The notes under the pieces: model-generated | Seen by the model: the letters and a program-made list of their open reading frames with translations, nothing else | The model's database searches: none | Told to the model about the DNA's origin: nothing | Part shown: positions 49,537 through 62,800 of the stretch, piece by piece | Layout: every line of letters begins with the position of its first letter | Numbering within the stretch: position 1 is the first letter of the stretch | Made by a program: the position numbers and the translations under genes | DNA from: Lepidurus packardi | Lineage: Eukaryota; Arthropoda; Branchiopoda; Notostraca; Triopsidae | Assembly: GCA_023053545.1 (NCBI GenBank) | Contig: JAKZAN010000002.1 | Coordinates: 12,148,790 to 12,212,789 of the forward strand | Direction of reading: 5' to 3' | Length of the DNA stretch: 64,000 nucleotides

Positions 49537-51294
49537 TTAAGGAAAAGGATTTTGTAATGGCCTGCGTGGCCAATGCTGCACCGATAAAAGCTTATCTTTG
49601 GTGTGCCATAAATGATCAAGCCCCTTTTTAAGAGGCAGTAACAAAGTTTCAATCCATTCTTGGATGGTATAATGATCGTAAACAGATTGAAAGTGTTGTC
49701 GGACTTGTTGGATGAGCAGGTCCAATTCGACGCGGGCGGAATTGAGTTCCGGTACTATCCCTTGAACATGAGCTGGGGAGGAAAACACGTGCTGACCATT
49801 GTACTCAGCCATCCATCCTCGGATAACCGAATGATTGTAAAGCAGCTGCAATCGCTCCTTGTAGTCGTGGTATTTGTGAACGGTTTGGTACACGGAAAAG
49901 CCAGGAAAATTACGACAGTTTTGCCAGCGATCCGCAGCGAAGGATGAAAAGAAGGCGGCCAAGAATGTGGTGGAACAGCCCAAGACTTGTGCTGCTTGTT
50001 GATAAAGTCGCGTGTCTGCAACGCCATACTTTAGGTAGAGTAAATTAACAGATAAGCTGGGCAAACCCACAGGCAAGAGTTCGCATAGCACACTGAAATG
50101 GTCGTACCTTTGCCAACCCGTGAGCATAACACCTCGGATCTGTTGTTGATTCTGCAGAGATTCCAGTAAGGAAACCCAGGCTTGGTGATTCCGGAGATGG
50201 TAATCGACCGATGTAAGATATTGATCAGATCCAGTAGCTCCTTTAAAGGCGGTAGCGATCCACACTCCGTGGAACGAACGAAAATAGCGTTCTAAAAGAC
50301 TAGCCGAGAGCTGGGCTCCAAAGTTTGGAGTGTATTGCCAAACGACAAGGTCCACCAGGTGACGCAGAATGGAAGCTTTTTCCATTTCGGAGTCATCCAA
50401 ATGGCGAAATTCGTCGTCCCACATCATTGGCTGAACTTTAAGCGTGTTTTTAACGAACGTGGCTACGGTTGTAACATGGCTAATGAACAGATCGCTCTTG
50501 GACCAGTTCTTATCGAAAAGAATGCCTTGGCAAAGCGAACATTCGCCCATGTGATAGACTTCGTCAGACCCAATATGTAAGTAGCGAGATTCCGGGTGCA
50601 AAGTACGAACCTGCTTCAGCATTTCGAATAGGAAAGGCAAAGTGGCGTTTTGTGAGGGGCAGATCACTTGAGGGTATTCGGGAACTTCACGCATATGAGC
50701 GTAATCTACTAACTTCAACGCAAATTCTAAATGTCCAAATGTTTGCACTAAAGGAATGACTTCCAAGTTGCGATCTTTAGCTAATGCTAATATGGAGGCT
50801 ATATCCTCTTTCTTATATGCGTTCCCAGCTGGAATGGCGGCCAAGGAATCCCAGTAGGGAAACATGTCTTCATATTCCAGTAAAATGCCAGTGGCACCTA
50901 GGCGAACAAGTAAGTCGAAAAATTTTTCGTAGTAGGATACCAAAGGAGGGGCTCCTTTGAGGTCTACGTGAACAATCTTATGGGGCAATGCCACAGGTAG
51001 AGAATATTTCGTTATGTCGTTTTCTGGCTCGACTTCCTCGGGAGTGTACAAATTATCCACGTCCATTCTTCGGCCAATTATTTGAACGGGCGAAGCTATG
51101 TTTGATTCAGAATTTGGTTCTTGTCTTTCGGATATTAGACCTGTTTTATGAGGCTCTGTGGGTGTTACTGGAATTACGTGATAGACGTAAACGATTGTTA
51201 CCAAAGTTACTAGCAGGAGAAAAAGAGAAAATTTGGTTCGACCGTGACAGTTGCTTTTCCAGAGACCCCAATCCCAAATGCTATGCCGAGTCAT
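49537..51294 (-). CDS. Hexosaminidase D-like GH20 glycosidase, type II membrane protein (single exon)
   Basis: This is an uninterrupted 585-residue frame from ATG 51294. The in-frame codon further upstream at 51309 is GTG. A short basic N-terminal tail is followed by one membrane segment (about residues 22-41, FSLFLLLVTLVTIVYVY). A linker of about 60 residues follows, then a GH20-type domain beginning near residue 105 (HKIVHVDLKGAPP). The catalytic pair is D244-E245 in YLHIGSDEVYHMGEC, the Asp-Glu arrangement used for substrate-assisted hydrolysis of beta-linked GlcNAc or GalNAc. Other family hallmarks are LLEYEDMFPYW, PLVQTFGHLEFALK, and a barrel-end WQYTPNFG. The N-terminal anchor suggests Golgi or surface display with a lumenal domain, unlike nucleocytoplasmic human HEXD. 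Having no introns in an intron-rich neighbourhood suggests a retrocopy or an intron-poor lineage. Confidence 0.88.
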   Translation of the reverse strand: MTRHSIWDWGLWKSNCHGRTKFSLFLLLVTLVTIVYVYHVIPVTPTEPHKTGLISERQEPNSESNIASPVQIIGRRMDVDNLYTPEEVEPENDITKYSLPVALPHKIVHVDLKGAPPLVSYYEKFFDLLVRLGATGILLEYEDMFPYWDSLAAIPAGNAYKKEDIASILALAKDRNLEVIPLVQTFGHLEFALKLVDYAHMREVPEYPQVICPSQNATLPFLFEMLKQVRTLHPESRYLHIGSDEVYHMGECSLCQGILFDKNWSKSDLFISHVTTVATFVKNTLKVQPMMWDDEFRHLDDSEMEKASILRHLVDLVVWQYTPNFGAQLSASLLERYFRSFHGVWIATAFKGATGSDQYLTSVDYHLRNHQAWVSLLESLQNQQQIRGVMLTGWQRYDHFSVLCELLPVGLPSLSVNLLYLKYGVADTRLYQQAAQVLGCSTTFLAAFFSSFAADRWQNCRNFPGFSVYQTVHKYHDYKERLQLLYNHSVIRGWMAEYNGQHVFSSPAHVQGIVPELNSARVELDLLIQQVRQHFQSVYDHYTIQEWIETLLLPLKKGLDHLWHTKDKLLSVQHWPRRPLQNPFP

Positions 51295-52598
51295 TGAAGA
51301 AGGACACACAAGCCCTCGTCAGAGGTCGTATTCCACGATGTGTTGAATAAGATCCAGATTTTCCAAAGTTACTTCCAAGAGATTCCACCAATACGTGGAA
51401 CAATTTACCCGCAAATTATAAAATCTGTAGAAAAAAATCAATTAATAACACGTCGAGCTTGTTTAAAACTAAAAACTCTCGTACCGATTTGACGACTGTT
51501 GTTTTGGTTGAGTACAAGTGATTCGGTATTCATCGATGTAACTAACTGCAAAATGCGAATTACTTTTCAGTTGGCTCTTGCTGTCAAGAGGCGGTATCTG
51601 CCAGGAGGATCTTTTATGGAGCGACATTGTACACTAGCGCCGTGCCTTTTCAGGCTCCGAATTTCCCACAAAAAAGTGTGAAATTGAATGTTAGATAATC
51701 GTTTGCATAATAAGTAATTTTCAAGTTGTACAAATGTATTTAAGGAGTTATAAACAACTTCTTTGAGATTCAAGAATTTTGTTAATATTAAGGCTGTTTA
51801 AATAATAATGTTTAATATTATTTAAACAAATCTGCGGATGTATAACAATTGAAGGAATTTCTCGGTTTTCGAACGTTTCAACCTAGAGCATCAAGTAAGC
51901 CTCTTTTACAAAACGGCTGCTATGAAACGCCCAATTTATTGAATTTTTCCAACTGGAATAAAGTTACCTATGTGAAGAAAACAACAAGATAATTGAAGTT
52001 ACTATTCAAAAGTTTAGCAATAAAAAAGTTACCTGCGCAGCACGAAGCGAAAATTGAGAATCGAATAAAATAGTTGCATGTATTCTACGAGAAACATGTA
52101 TTATTCAACATATTTAGGGTTATTAATAGTCACTTTAGGTGATAAGTGCTGACTTAATTCTTTAAAACTTTATACTTTCAAAAAGATACGTTTACTATAC
52201 ACTTTTTTTTCAAAATCCAGGCCATTACGAAGTTTAGTTCGGAACCTAAGAAGTGGTGGCGTCAGTATCGAACTGGCTTGACACTTTCTTATAGTGTCAT
52301 CTCCAAACTACATGCTCACTGCTACTTGTCCGCTGGTCGAAGATAAACAAAATATTATCGGATATTTGAAAAATTATCTAATTGGCCAGTAAAATTTGTG
52401 TTAATTTAAGACGAGGGATTTATGTATAAAAAAAACTCCTTAACAAGAGGTAAATCAGGATGAGATCAGTTTATTAGCATTATAGTAATTATCTTTTACA
52501 CTGATCCTAATGTCTAGGTAGGAAAACCGACCACGAGCTCTTCTTCGGGATCATGTAGTGTAGACCAAGCACAAGATCAGTAAACGATTATTCTTCCG
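51295..52598. other. Shared upstream region of the hexosaminidase gene and CCDC186
   Basis: The two genes are divergent with starts 1.3 kb apart. The interval is AT-rich and contains both promoters. No supported ORF or repeat was seen. Confidence 0.55.
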
Positions 52599-55492
<2,894 letters not shown>

Positions 55493-58413
55493 TGTAATTG
55501 TAGCTTTAAGTTATTTCTTCCCTTTTACTTTTTAAGTAAACGTTTATTTTTACATGGTGTGATGGGATGTGCGCAATTTCGTTGTAGATTCATTGTATTC
55601 CGCCTGTGTGAACCTGAGTCAAGGTGTATAAAGTTAAGTAACCTTAGCATATTAATTGCCGTTGGTATGGTTTTACTGTACCTGCTCTTTGCTGAAAACG
55701 ACCTACCTGTATGGTACTGGCCCCGTCTAGTATTGCAAAATCTGTACTTGTCAAGGAAAAAGAAGAAGCTTGTAAATAACTATGAAATTCGAGTTACAGA
55801 CTTTCTCTTGGCACACAAAGATTCTAAATCCCTCTTACTTTAAATAGCAACGGCCACCGAAAACGACTTAATGATAGCACGCGTTCCTTCGTGCGCGAAA
55901 TAGTAACTGAATTATTAGAAAACAAGATTATAGACTTGAATTTGAATTCCGCGGCGAAGAAAAAATAGACACATTCGCCACAGGGGCAAAGTTTTCATGT
56001 GTTTTTTGCTGTGAAAGTCAGACGAAAACCATTAGAAATGGCAGATAATTGGAACGACAGTGAGTTTTTCCACATGAGCCACATTAGAGGGTGAAGGTAC
56101 GGAATTAAATTAATTTGTTAGCCATTCTTGTGCCAAATAATGAAGGAGCTTAGCGTAGCTCTACCCGTTCCAGCCGCAGAAGAAATTACTAGCTGTTGGT
56201 AATGTATTATATTTACGCTAGACGTTCCCTTTTGTCAATACCCGAGTTTTTTTTCACCACTTTAGATTAATTTTAAATTTATTAACCGCAGCAAGTATTA
56301 TTACTTACCCTGAACCTTGTTGTATTAGAGGAAGAAAAGGAACTGTAACTGTCTTCACGATAATTGTAGGGACTGCTGTTGGTACTATAACCTCTGCCTT
56401 ACTATTTGGATGGAAACCCCACGGCTATTTGCCGATGAAAACGTGCGCCAATTGATCGGCAGTAAAGTGGTCACCAGAAAACCCATATTGGTACTTGTGC
56501 CATCCACGAAATTTAGTCTTTTTTTGAGTCCTTTTTGCTTGTGAGACGCATTGCTGTCTCCTTCTTTCTTCTTTCGCGAAAGAAAACAATCCTGCGCTAT
56601 ACCCAAACCTGTTCTTACTCTCAGAAACAGCACAGTTGTAATCTCCACTTCTCCCCAACCCCCCTTATTTTGCTTGTTACTGGCCAGGTCTAACCACGAT
56701 CAGCACCGAAACTAGTGATACAAGGGACCAGAGCACTACAGCCAATTTTTCTGTATTTGTCTACGTCACGTCTGTTGTGGCGGGAAATGTCAGTTCTACA
56801 ATAAACTCAACTCTTTTAACTGCGTCGTTTTGAATCTATTATGCTTAAGGCATTTGGGCCTAATTGGTTGATTACTGTACTAGCATCTCAATGAACTAAA
56901 GTGAACAAGGTAATTTCATTGTTGAAGCAAAAATGACTACACAAGAGTGCCTCAAGTGTTGAGGACCCCACCAAAAAACTGCGCAGCGTTTTTCACCGCA
57001 CACCTTGGAAAGAATGAAGTGAGAACTTTCGCATGTTGATTAGATTCCTCTTGGCTGCACATGCGTGTTTTTCGCCGTCAGAATTCTCTAGTCTTAATTA
57101 AATAAATTCGCATATGCTTTGAAGGTAAACGTATCCGGTTTTTAGCTACCGAACAATGCCAGTAATTCATTATCTTGCATCATCAGAGCGAACCAGGGAG
57201 CGGAATTCGATTAGCTGCTGCGGCAAGAACGCCGACAGGCGAAAGAAAATGGCCGGGCCACTAGTAGAGTTGTAGTGTACGTACGTCTTAGGTTAATGAG
57301 CTTGTCAACCGAGCTATTGTCTTGAATATTGAGCGACAATGAGGTTGTCTTGGTAACATGTATACATTCTGGCGAGCTGAAATTTAGGAAGCCCTGCTTG
57401 ACAATCAACCTTTCTCGTTTGCTGTTTGTTCCCCTTAATTAAGTAGTTTGGCAGCTGGGAAAGCTTTGCCAACAAGCATAAGCGGCGCATGTTAGGCAAA
57501 CGTGTTTGGAAGCCCGCTGTACTGCTCTTATCATGATCATACCCTATACCCTCCTTCGGATTATTCAACACAGCCAATGATCTCTTCGGCAGTTTTTCAC
57601 CATAAGCTTTTTCTTCGGAGATTTAAATTTGGTTTGTATATTTGAACACTTTACGGGTTCTGCAAGGAAAACTTGCTGCTCAACTTGACTTCTGTTGTTA
57701 ACGGAACCGCGTTTTATAAACAACCGCTGGTGCTCTTGAAGTATTGTTTGCCAAAATTTCAGCTGCTAGGACAAACACGAGAACCAATTAAGACTCCTCT
57801 GAAAATTTGGTTTGCAAGTTTAGGATTCCGAGTTCAAACACACTTGTAAAGCACTTTTACGGTAGCTTTTAAGTGTTTATTATACACTGCCAACTGGCTT
57901 AAAGTCCTTTATGATCTGCTCTGAAAGGCAATGAACTTATACTTTCGAAGATCCAAACCTTAAAACAAAGTGTTCTACAAAGTCAATATTTTGCCTCTTT
58001 CGAAATAATTGTAGCATTTACGTATGAACTACGTCACTTATATTTATTCAACAACCAAGATATTACTTTGAATGCTTTAGCTTAATCTTCGTGGATGAAA
58101 AACGAGTATATCATAACTCGTCAAGTCTGGAAGCGTTTTGCACGCAATAGTGCCTGTCAAAGAAAAATTTTATTATGCGAAGGAGCCAAGAAATGGATCC
58201 ACGGCAACTTTATCCCACACGCTATAACATAGAGACTTTCCACTTTAAAAATCACGTCCCTTAATTATGCATCAGACTTCATGTCCAAAATTTAAAGCTA
58301 AGATTACATTTTCCCGAAAAAATGTACCCGAGTTTCACTCCTCTTCAAAGAATAATGTATCTGAGGTAAAAACAGTTCCAATGTAACGCAACTTTTACAT
58401 AAAGTAAAAAACA
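55493..58413. other. Intergenic region downstream of CCDC186
   Basis: No supported gene was found. A 94-codon ORF at 55559-55843 with one hydrophobic stretch lies in what should be CCDC186 3' UTR. Near 56037 an ATG (MADNWND) is followed by a good donor (GACA|GTGAGT), but joining it to the next acceptor gives a stop after about ten codons. Nothing else was recognised. Confidence 0.45.
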
Positions 58414-58419
58414 TTTATT
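58414..58419 (-). terminator. Polyadenylation signal of the 396-residue orphan gene
   Basis: TTTATT on the plus strand reads AATAAA on the minus strand, about 140 bp past the stop codon at 58560. Confidence 0.5.
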
Positions 58420-58559
58420 GTCGCACTTGAACGGAAACAAAACTTGAACGGAATTTTCAACTTGAAACAGTTGAACAGAACGGAAACAAAGTCACTGGAT
58501 CGCCAATGGTTTGCTGGCCAATTGGTGATAAAAGTCTTTTCTTTGTTTGACCAGCAATT

Positions 58560-59750
58560 TCACGCTTTACGATCATCTGCTGTTACCAAAGTCGGTGAGT
58601 CCCGTAAGAACGACACACTTTCAACAGATTCTGAGCTTGGGAATAGCGGTTCCGGGAATGGAATACGCTGAGCAGGATCCTCGTCAAAGTCGATCTCCAA
58701 AGCGAAAGAACAATAGCCCTCCTCATCGTCCTCGGCATCTTGGCCGTGTTTGCGTTTCAGTCCATGCGGTTCGTTTTCCTTTATGGCCATCAGCGCTGTC
58801 GGTTCTGCGATTAAGCCTGGACTTATTGGCATGCAGGTGCGGACTGCTGGGAGAAGGCTTGTTAACATTCCGTCAGGTTGGCGCATCAAGGGCGGATCGC
58901 TCGTTGTAAATACATTGTAGGAATGCGGCATCGTAATTGCCTTCTCGTGTGGTTCTTCGGGTACTTCACCCATTTCTATGACACCGTCATCATTGTAATG
59001 AACAAGTCCTTGCCACTCAAGTGCTTTCAGCTTTTCACGAGCGCGTGACTTGATCCTAGCAATGTGGTGGTACTTGCGAGCCTTTACTTTTACTAGCTTG
59101 TTATCCAGAATGCTCGGTTTTTGCATTTTCAAGTACGATCCCAGCAACTCCATCTTCAACTCGTCCTTTTCTTTCGCCTCATCTCGAGCGCTACTTTTCC
59201 ATGAATCAGGGATACTGGTTTGAGTTTCAGGCACCTCTTCAAAGTCGATGTCTTCATCAACTTGAAATAACAAGTCTGACGGTACGTTTAAACTACTTTC
59301 AGAGTTTAGCTCCACAGGTGTGCCGCTTACTTTGCTGGCGCATTCGGCGTAAAAATACTTGCTCGTTGCGCTCTTTTCAGTAAACTCCGCTCCTGTTGTT
59401 AGCGAGCCAAAACGTGGGGGCTGATAACGAGGAATTGTAGTCGCCGTAATCCATTCACGTTGCAGTTGTCCCACGATTGACTCTGAAGTTCGGTACCCAA
59501 AAGTGTCTGGTACGTATGTTCCAAACATGGCTTGATGCCAAGCGTGGTACTCACCTATGATGACATTTCCCCAGGTTATTAAGCCGTTACCCAAATAAAG
59601 CGATTTCGTACTTGGCCGAATGGGGATAAACGCTCCATCTGAACGTGGCAATCCGCTATTTCTTTCCTGCATAAACACTGACGCTCTTTGCAGAATCCTT
59701 TGAGCTCTTGGGTTGTTTAACGCGTCCACCTGCAACTCCAAGGGGTCCAT
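58560..59750 (-). CDS. Unrecognised single-exon 396-residue protein
   Basis: A long uninterrupted frame begins at ATG 59750. No family was recognised. The N-terminal third looks folded (residues 1-115, with RAQRILQRASVFMQERNSG, WGNVIIGEYHAWHQAMFGTY, ESIVGQLQREWI). The middle is acidic (VDEDIDFEEVPETQTSIPDS). A basic helix (VKVKARKYHHIARIKSRARE) follows, faintly like the KIKSKKYHR element of UTP14. The C terminus is acidic again (DAEDDEEGYCSF, EIDFDEDPAQRIPFPEP). Charge pattern suggests a nuclear or nucleolar protein; this is weak inference. A minus-strand polyadenylation signal and a probable 5' UTR intron (59886-59763) support a real transcript rather than a chance frame. Confidence 0.7.
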   Translation of the reverse strand: MDPLELQVDALNNPRAQRILQRASVFMQERNSGLPRSDGAFIPIRPSTKSLYLGNGLITWGNVIIGEYHAWHQAMFGTYVPDTFGYRTSESIVGQLQREWITATTIPRYQPPRFGSLTTGAEFTEKSATSKYFYAECASKVSGTPVELNSESSLNVPSDLLFQVDEDIDFEEVPETQTSIPDSWKSSARDEAKEKDELKMELLGSYLKMQKPSILDNKLVKVKARKYHHIARIKSRAREKLKALEWQGLVHYNDDGVIEMGEVPEEPHEKAITMPHSYNVFTTSDPPLMRQPDGMLTSLLPAVRTCMPISPGLIAEPTALMAIKENEPHGLKRKHGQDAEDDEEGYCSFALEIDFDEDPAQRIPFPEPLFPSSESVESVSFLRDSPTLVTADDRKA

Positions 59751-59762
59751 GGCTGATAAAGT

Positions 59763-59886
59763 CTAAAAGGAAATAAGCTTACGTTTGTAAAAGATAGTTT
59801 CTTTGGCATAAATAAAGAGGGGAAGCAAATAAGCAATCAGACTTGTGCAAATGAGACGTCCTAAAAGTGAGAAGCTGCAGTCTTAC
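59763..59886 (-). other. Probable 5' UTR intron of the orphan gene
   Basis: Minus-strand donor AAAGG|GTAAGA at 59886 and acceptor TTTCCTTTTAG ending at 59763 bracket 124 bp just before the start codon. The 5' leader exon would lie in the GC-rich stretch around 59900-60110, which looks like the promoter region. Confidence 0.45.
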
Positions 59887-62800
59887 CCTTTACAACTTAG
59901 TCAGGCAATAGCCCAGAACGGGTGTCGCGCAAAGGGGCGTCAATGGGTAACAGTGCTTATAGCTTTGGCTATTTTCTCGGCGGCGCCCGGCACCGTTTTT
60001 GAAGTCACAAACCCTAACTCGACGCCGTTCCGAATCGTAAATCCTTCCTCGCTGAGCCTCTCGACGCTCCATCGCTTTGCTCTCGGTGACGGGCCAGATT
60101 GTCGCCCTGTTTTTGTTGACTGAGAGTTTTACTGGCTCAATAAAACTGTTTGACTTTGCCCTTAAGGAAGATTTTTTTTCCTATTTATACCACATTAGCA
60201 AAGAAACCGACATGGTTGCTTAACCACACTCTTACACAGTAAAACACGAGAAAAAAATACAAAAACCTTCGCTTAAAACAGGTCCTTCCTAAAGCGGATT
60301 AATTTAATTATTATTCTTTTTAAAGTTTCTTGGCAATTTTCGAGTTTAATGTTTGTTTCCCGATTAGTTTTCTATGTATGTGTTATAGCAGTAGGAGGGC
60401 ATTTTTGGATTGTAATGACACAGCTAAGCTGTTCCATCATCTTCATGTCTACCTTCTGACAACGCTCGGAAATCCGGGTGATGCATGGAAGCATTCGCCC
60501 CTCAACATTCTCCGCTGCCGGGCACACGCATGCTACATACAAAAGCCTATTCCTTGCGTGTTATCGAAAATGATTTCTTCAATTGGCAAACTCCGATTCC
60601 ACAGCAGCACCGCACGACACCGGATAGACAATGAGAGATTTACTTCATTATAAGTTTTTCTTCGAGGTCTTATTAGCGCTACAGGACTGCGGTTTTCCTA
60701 ACATTGTTGTATAGGAGCAGAAGGCCGTTGGACTCCATCAAGGGAGATATTTATGTCTTGATTTTTTTTGGGTTTTTGCCCATGTTCACGTGCATTTGGA
60801 CTCCTTTGGGGGGAAGACGGATTGTTAAAATCCATAAAATGAAGACCCCCCCTTTCGGGATCTTTAGGCCCTCAAAGTCATGGAACCTATACAATTCATC
60901 ACGGTGGTCGACAGGCCTTAGCAACCGCTCAATTCAATTAACCTATTAACCACTGGCAGGACCTAGAACCGACCCAACACAACCAATACAGACGCGGACA
61001 AGAATGAAAACCCCCTTAAACTTGAAAAGCCTCCACGGTAATGATGATAATGATCCTTTTACCTCTCCATCTTCGCCAAAATATGCCTTTTGCCGCCCTT
61101 GTTTGAATTTGGACTGCATTGTTTCTGCCACCATGGAAGGCAAAGACTCTTCTCCGTTACTGGCCAAGACAGCTTAATCAGAAATGTACAGGGGCAACAG
61201 GGTACGAGGGGAAAAGACAAGGAAATAAGTTCAAAATTTGTCTCTCTTTTCTTGGAGGAAACCAATTCACCTGTCGCCACAGGTCTTATAATTGTCGTTT
61301 CGGGGGTATATTTTTAACTTAACCCATTTTTGCTGGCGGAACTCGACGCAGTAGACCTTGCATTGCACGGTCAGAGTCTGGAAATCTTTTTGGGAAGGAG
61401 AAGATCATTAAGTTATTTGGCTGGTGAGCATTCCCGAGCTTGGCGGTCTTGGTCTTTTACCTTCCCTTTCGCTTACTAACCCCTAAGTCTGGCACCCATT
61501 AGTTGCTAATGGAGACAGGCAGAGCGTTTAGCTTTATGGAGGCTGCCAGTGCCAAGGACTTCTAACGAGCCCATCTGTCTTGGGAAACGATTGCATGACT
61601 GCGAGATGCGAAATCTTTGCTCTCCTTGTGATAACTCTAATGAAGGAGGTGGCAGGTGATGACTGCTCCTGTCCCAACTTACTTAGGAACTCCTCTAACT
61701 TCTCAGCCGTAGTCCCTAATCTCACTCTCACCAAACTGTCCTGCGAATCGCTTAATAAACGAAAGTGATTCACAAAGTTGTATCAACCAAAACGAACATT
61801 ATCGGTACGTGATTCAAACTCAACGCCAAAAACATTCCGTTAGAGTAATAGACAAATAAGTTAAACATTTCACTTTGACAACTTTCCATAGAATCGTAAC
61901 TATAGCCATTTCCCCCAAAAAATCTGCTAAAGAATAAACAAATATGCGTATAATTAATCCGGCTTAACTTCTCAGCGTGTACTATCAATAATAAGAAAAT
62001 AAGTTTTGAAGACTTTCGGGAGTATACCGTCAACAGTAGCAAATATTGCCAACGCAGCCTTGGGGAAAAGTGCTTACATAAGGATAGCACATGATCTTGT
62101 TATGTCGCCCAGATTTACGAGACGGTTAAAGAACCAGCGCCAGCTTATTTCCGTTCCGGAGCATCTAAAAAACAAAAGAGACCCTTCCCCTTTATACTAT
62201 TGCATCTCTCCCTGGCTCTTCTGGCGAAAATTGACGCCAGTCTTGACGCCGCATCGCCCCATAACCTTAACCACGCTTATCGAGCGTTTGCTTTGATACA
62301 CTCCTTGCACCTCCAACTCATTATTCATACGAGGATCAGATGGGTGTCAGTGATGGGCTCAGAGAGAGGCAAAGAGAAAAGAAGAAGATGACTGCAATGC
62401 GGGGGCGACGACAGAGGAATGTTTTCCACCACTCGGCAAGTTCATAGCTAAACGGGCACGCAGGATGAATGGGAGTTGGGGCCAGGACGACACGGGTAAT
62501 GCCAAGAATGTGTGACAGGCATAAATATCACAGCTAAATCGGTAATCATTAACAGTGTCTTCTACTCCCCAACCCCCTTTTATCTTTGAACTATTACAGC
62601 CGAGGCTTTTACTTCCCCCTTTCGCTCCTTCACTCCTTCGCCCCTTCGCAACACGTAGAGAGGTGGGAAGATGCTTTCGTCTACAGTGACACGCTCTTAA
62701 ACCATTACAGATAAGAGTCGTTTGGGAGTAGAATTTTCATCGATGCGTAGCAAAAGGAACAAGTTAATGTCCCTACTCTGGGAGAGGAGAGCAAAGATTG

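Noticed and set aside
55559..55843. 94-codon ORF with one hydrophobic segment just after CCDC186
   Set aside because: It lies directly in the expected 3' UTR of CCDC186, with no start context, family or conserved feature.
56037..56150. Candidate short gene starting MADNWND with a good splice donor
   Set aside because: Joining to the nearest acceptor yields only about ten more codons before a stop. No further exon is supported.
59845..60123. 92-codon plus-strand ORF in GC-rich DNA upstream of the orphan gene
   Set aside because: The region is better explained as promoter and 5' leader of the divergent minus-strand gene. The peptide has no recognisable feature.
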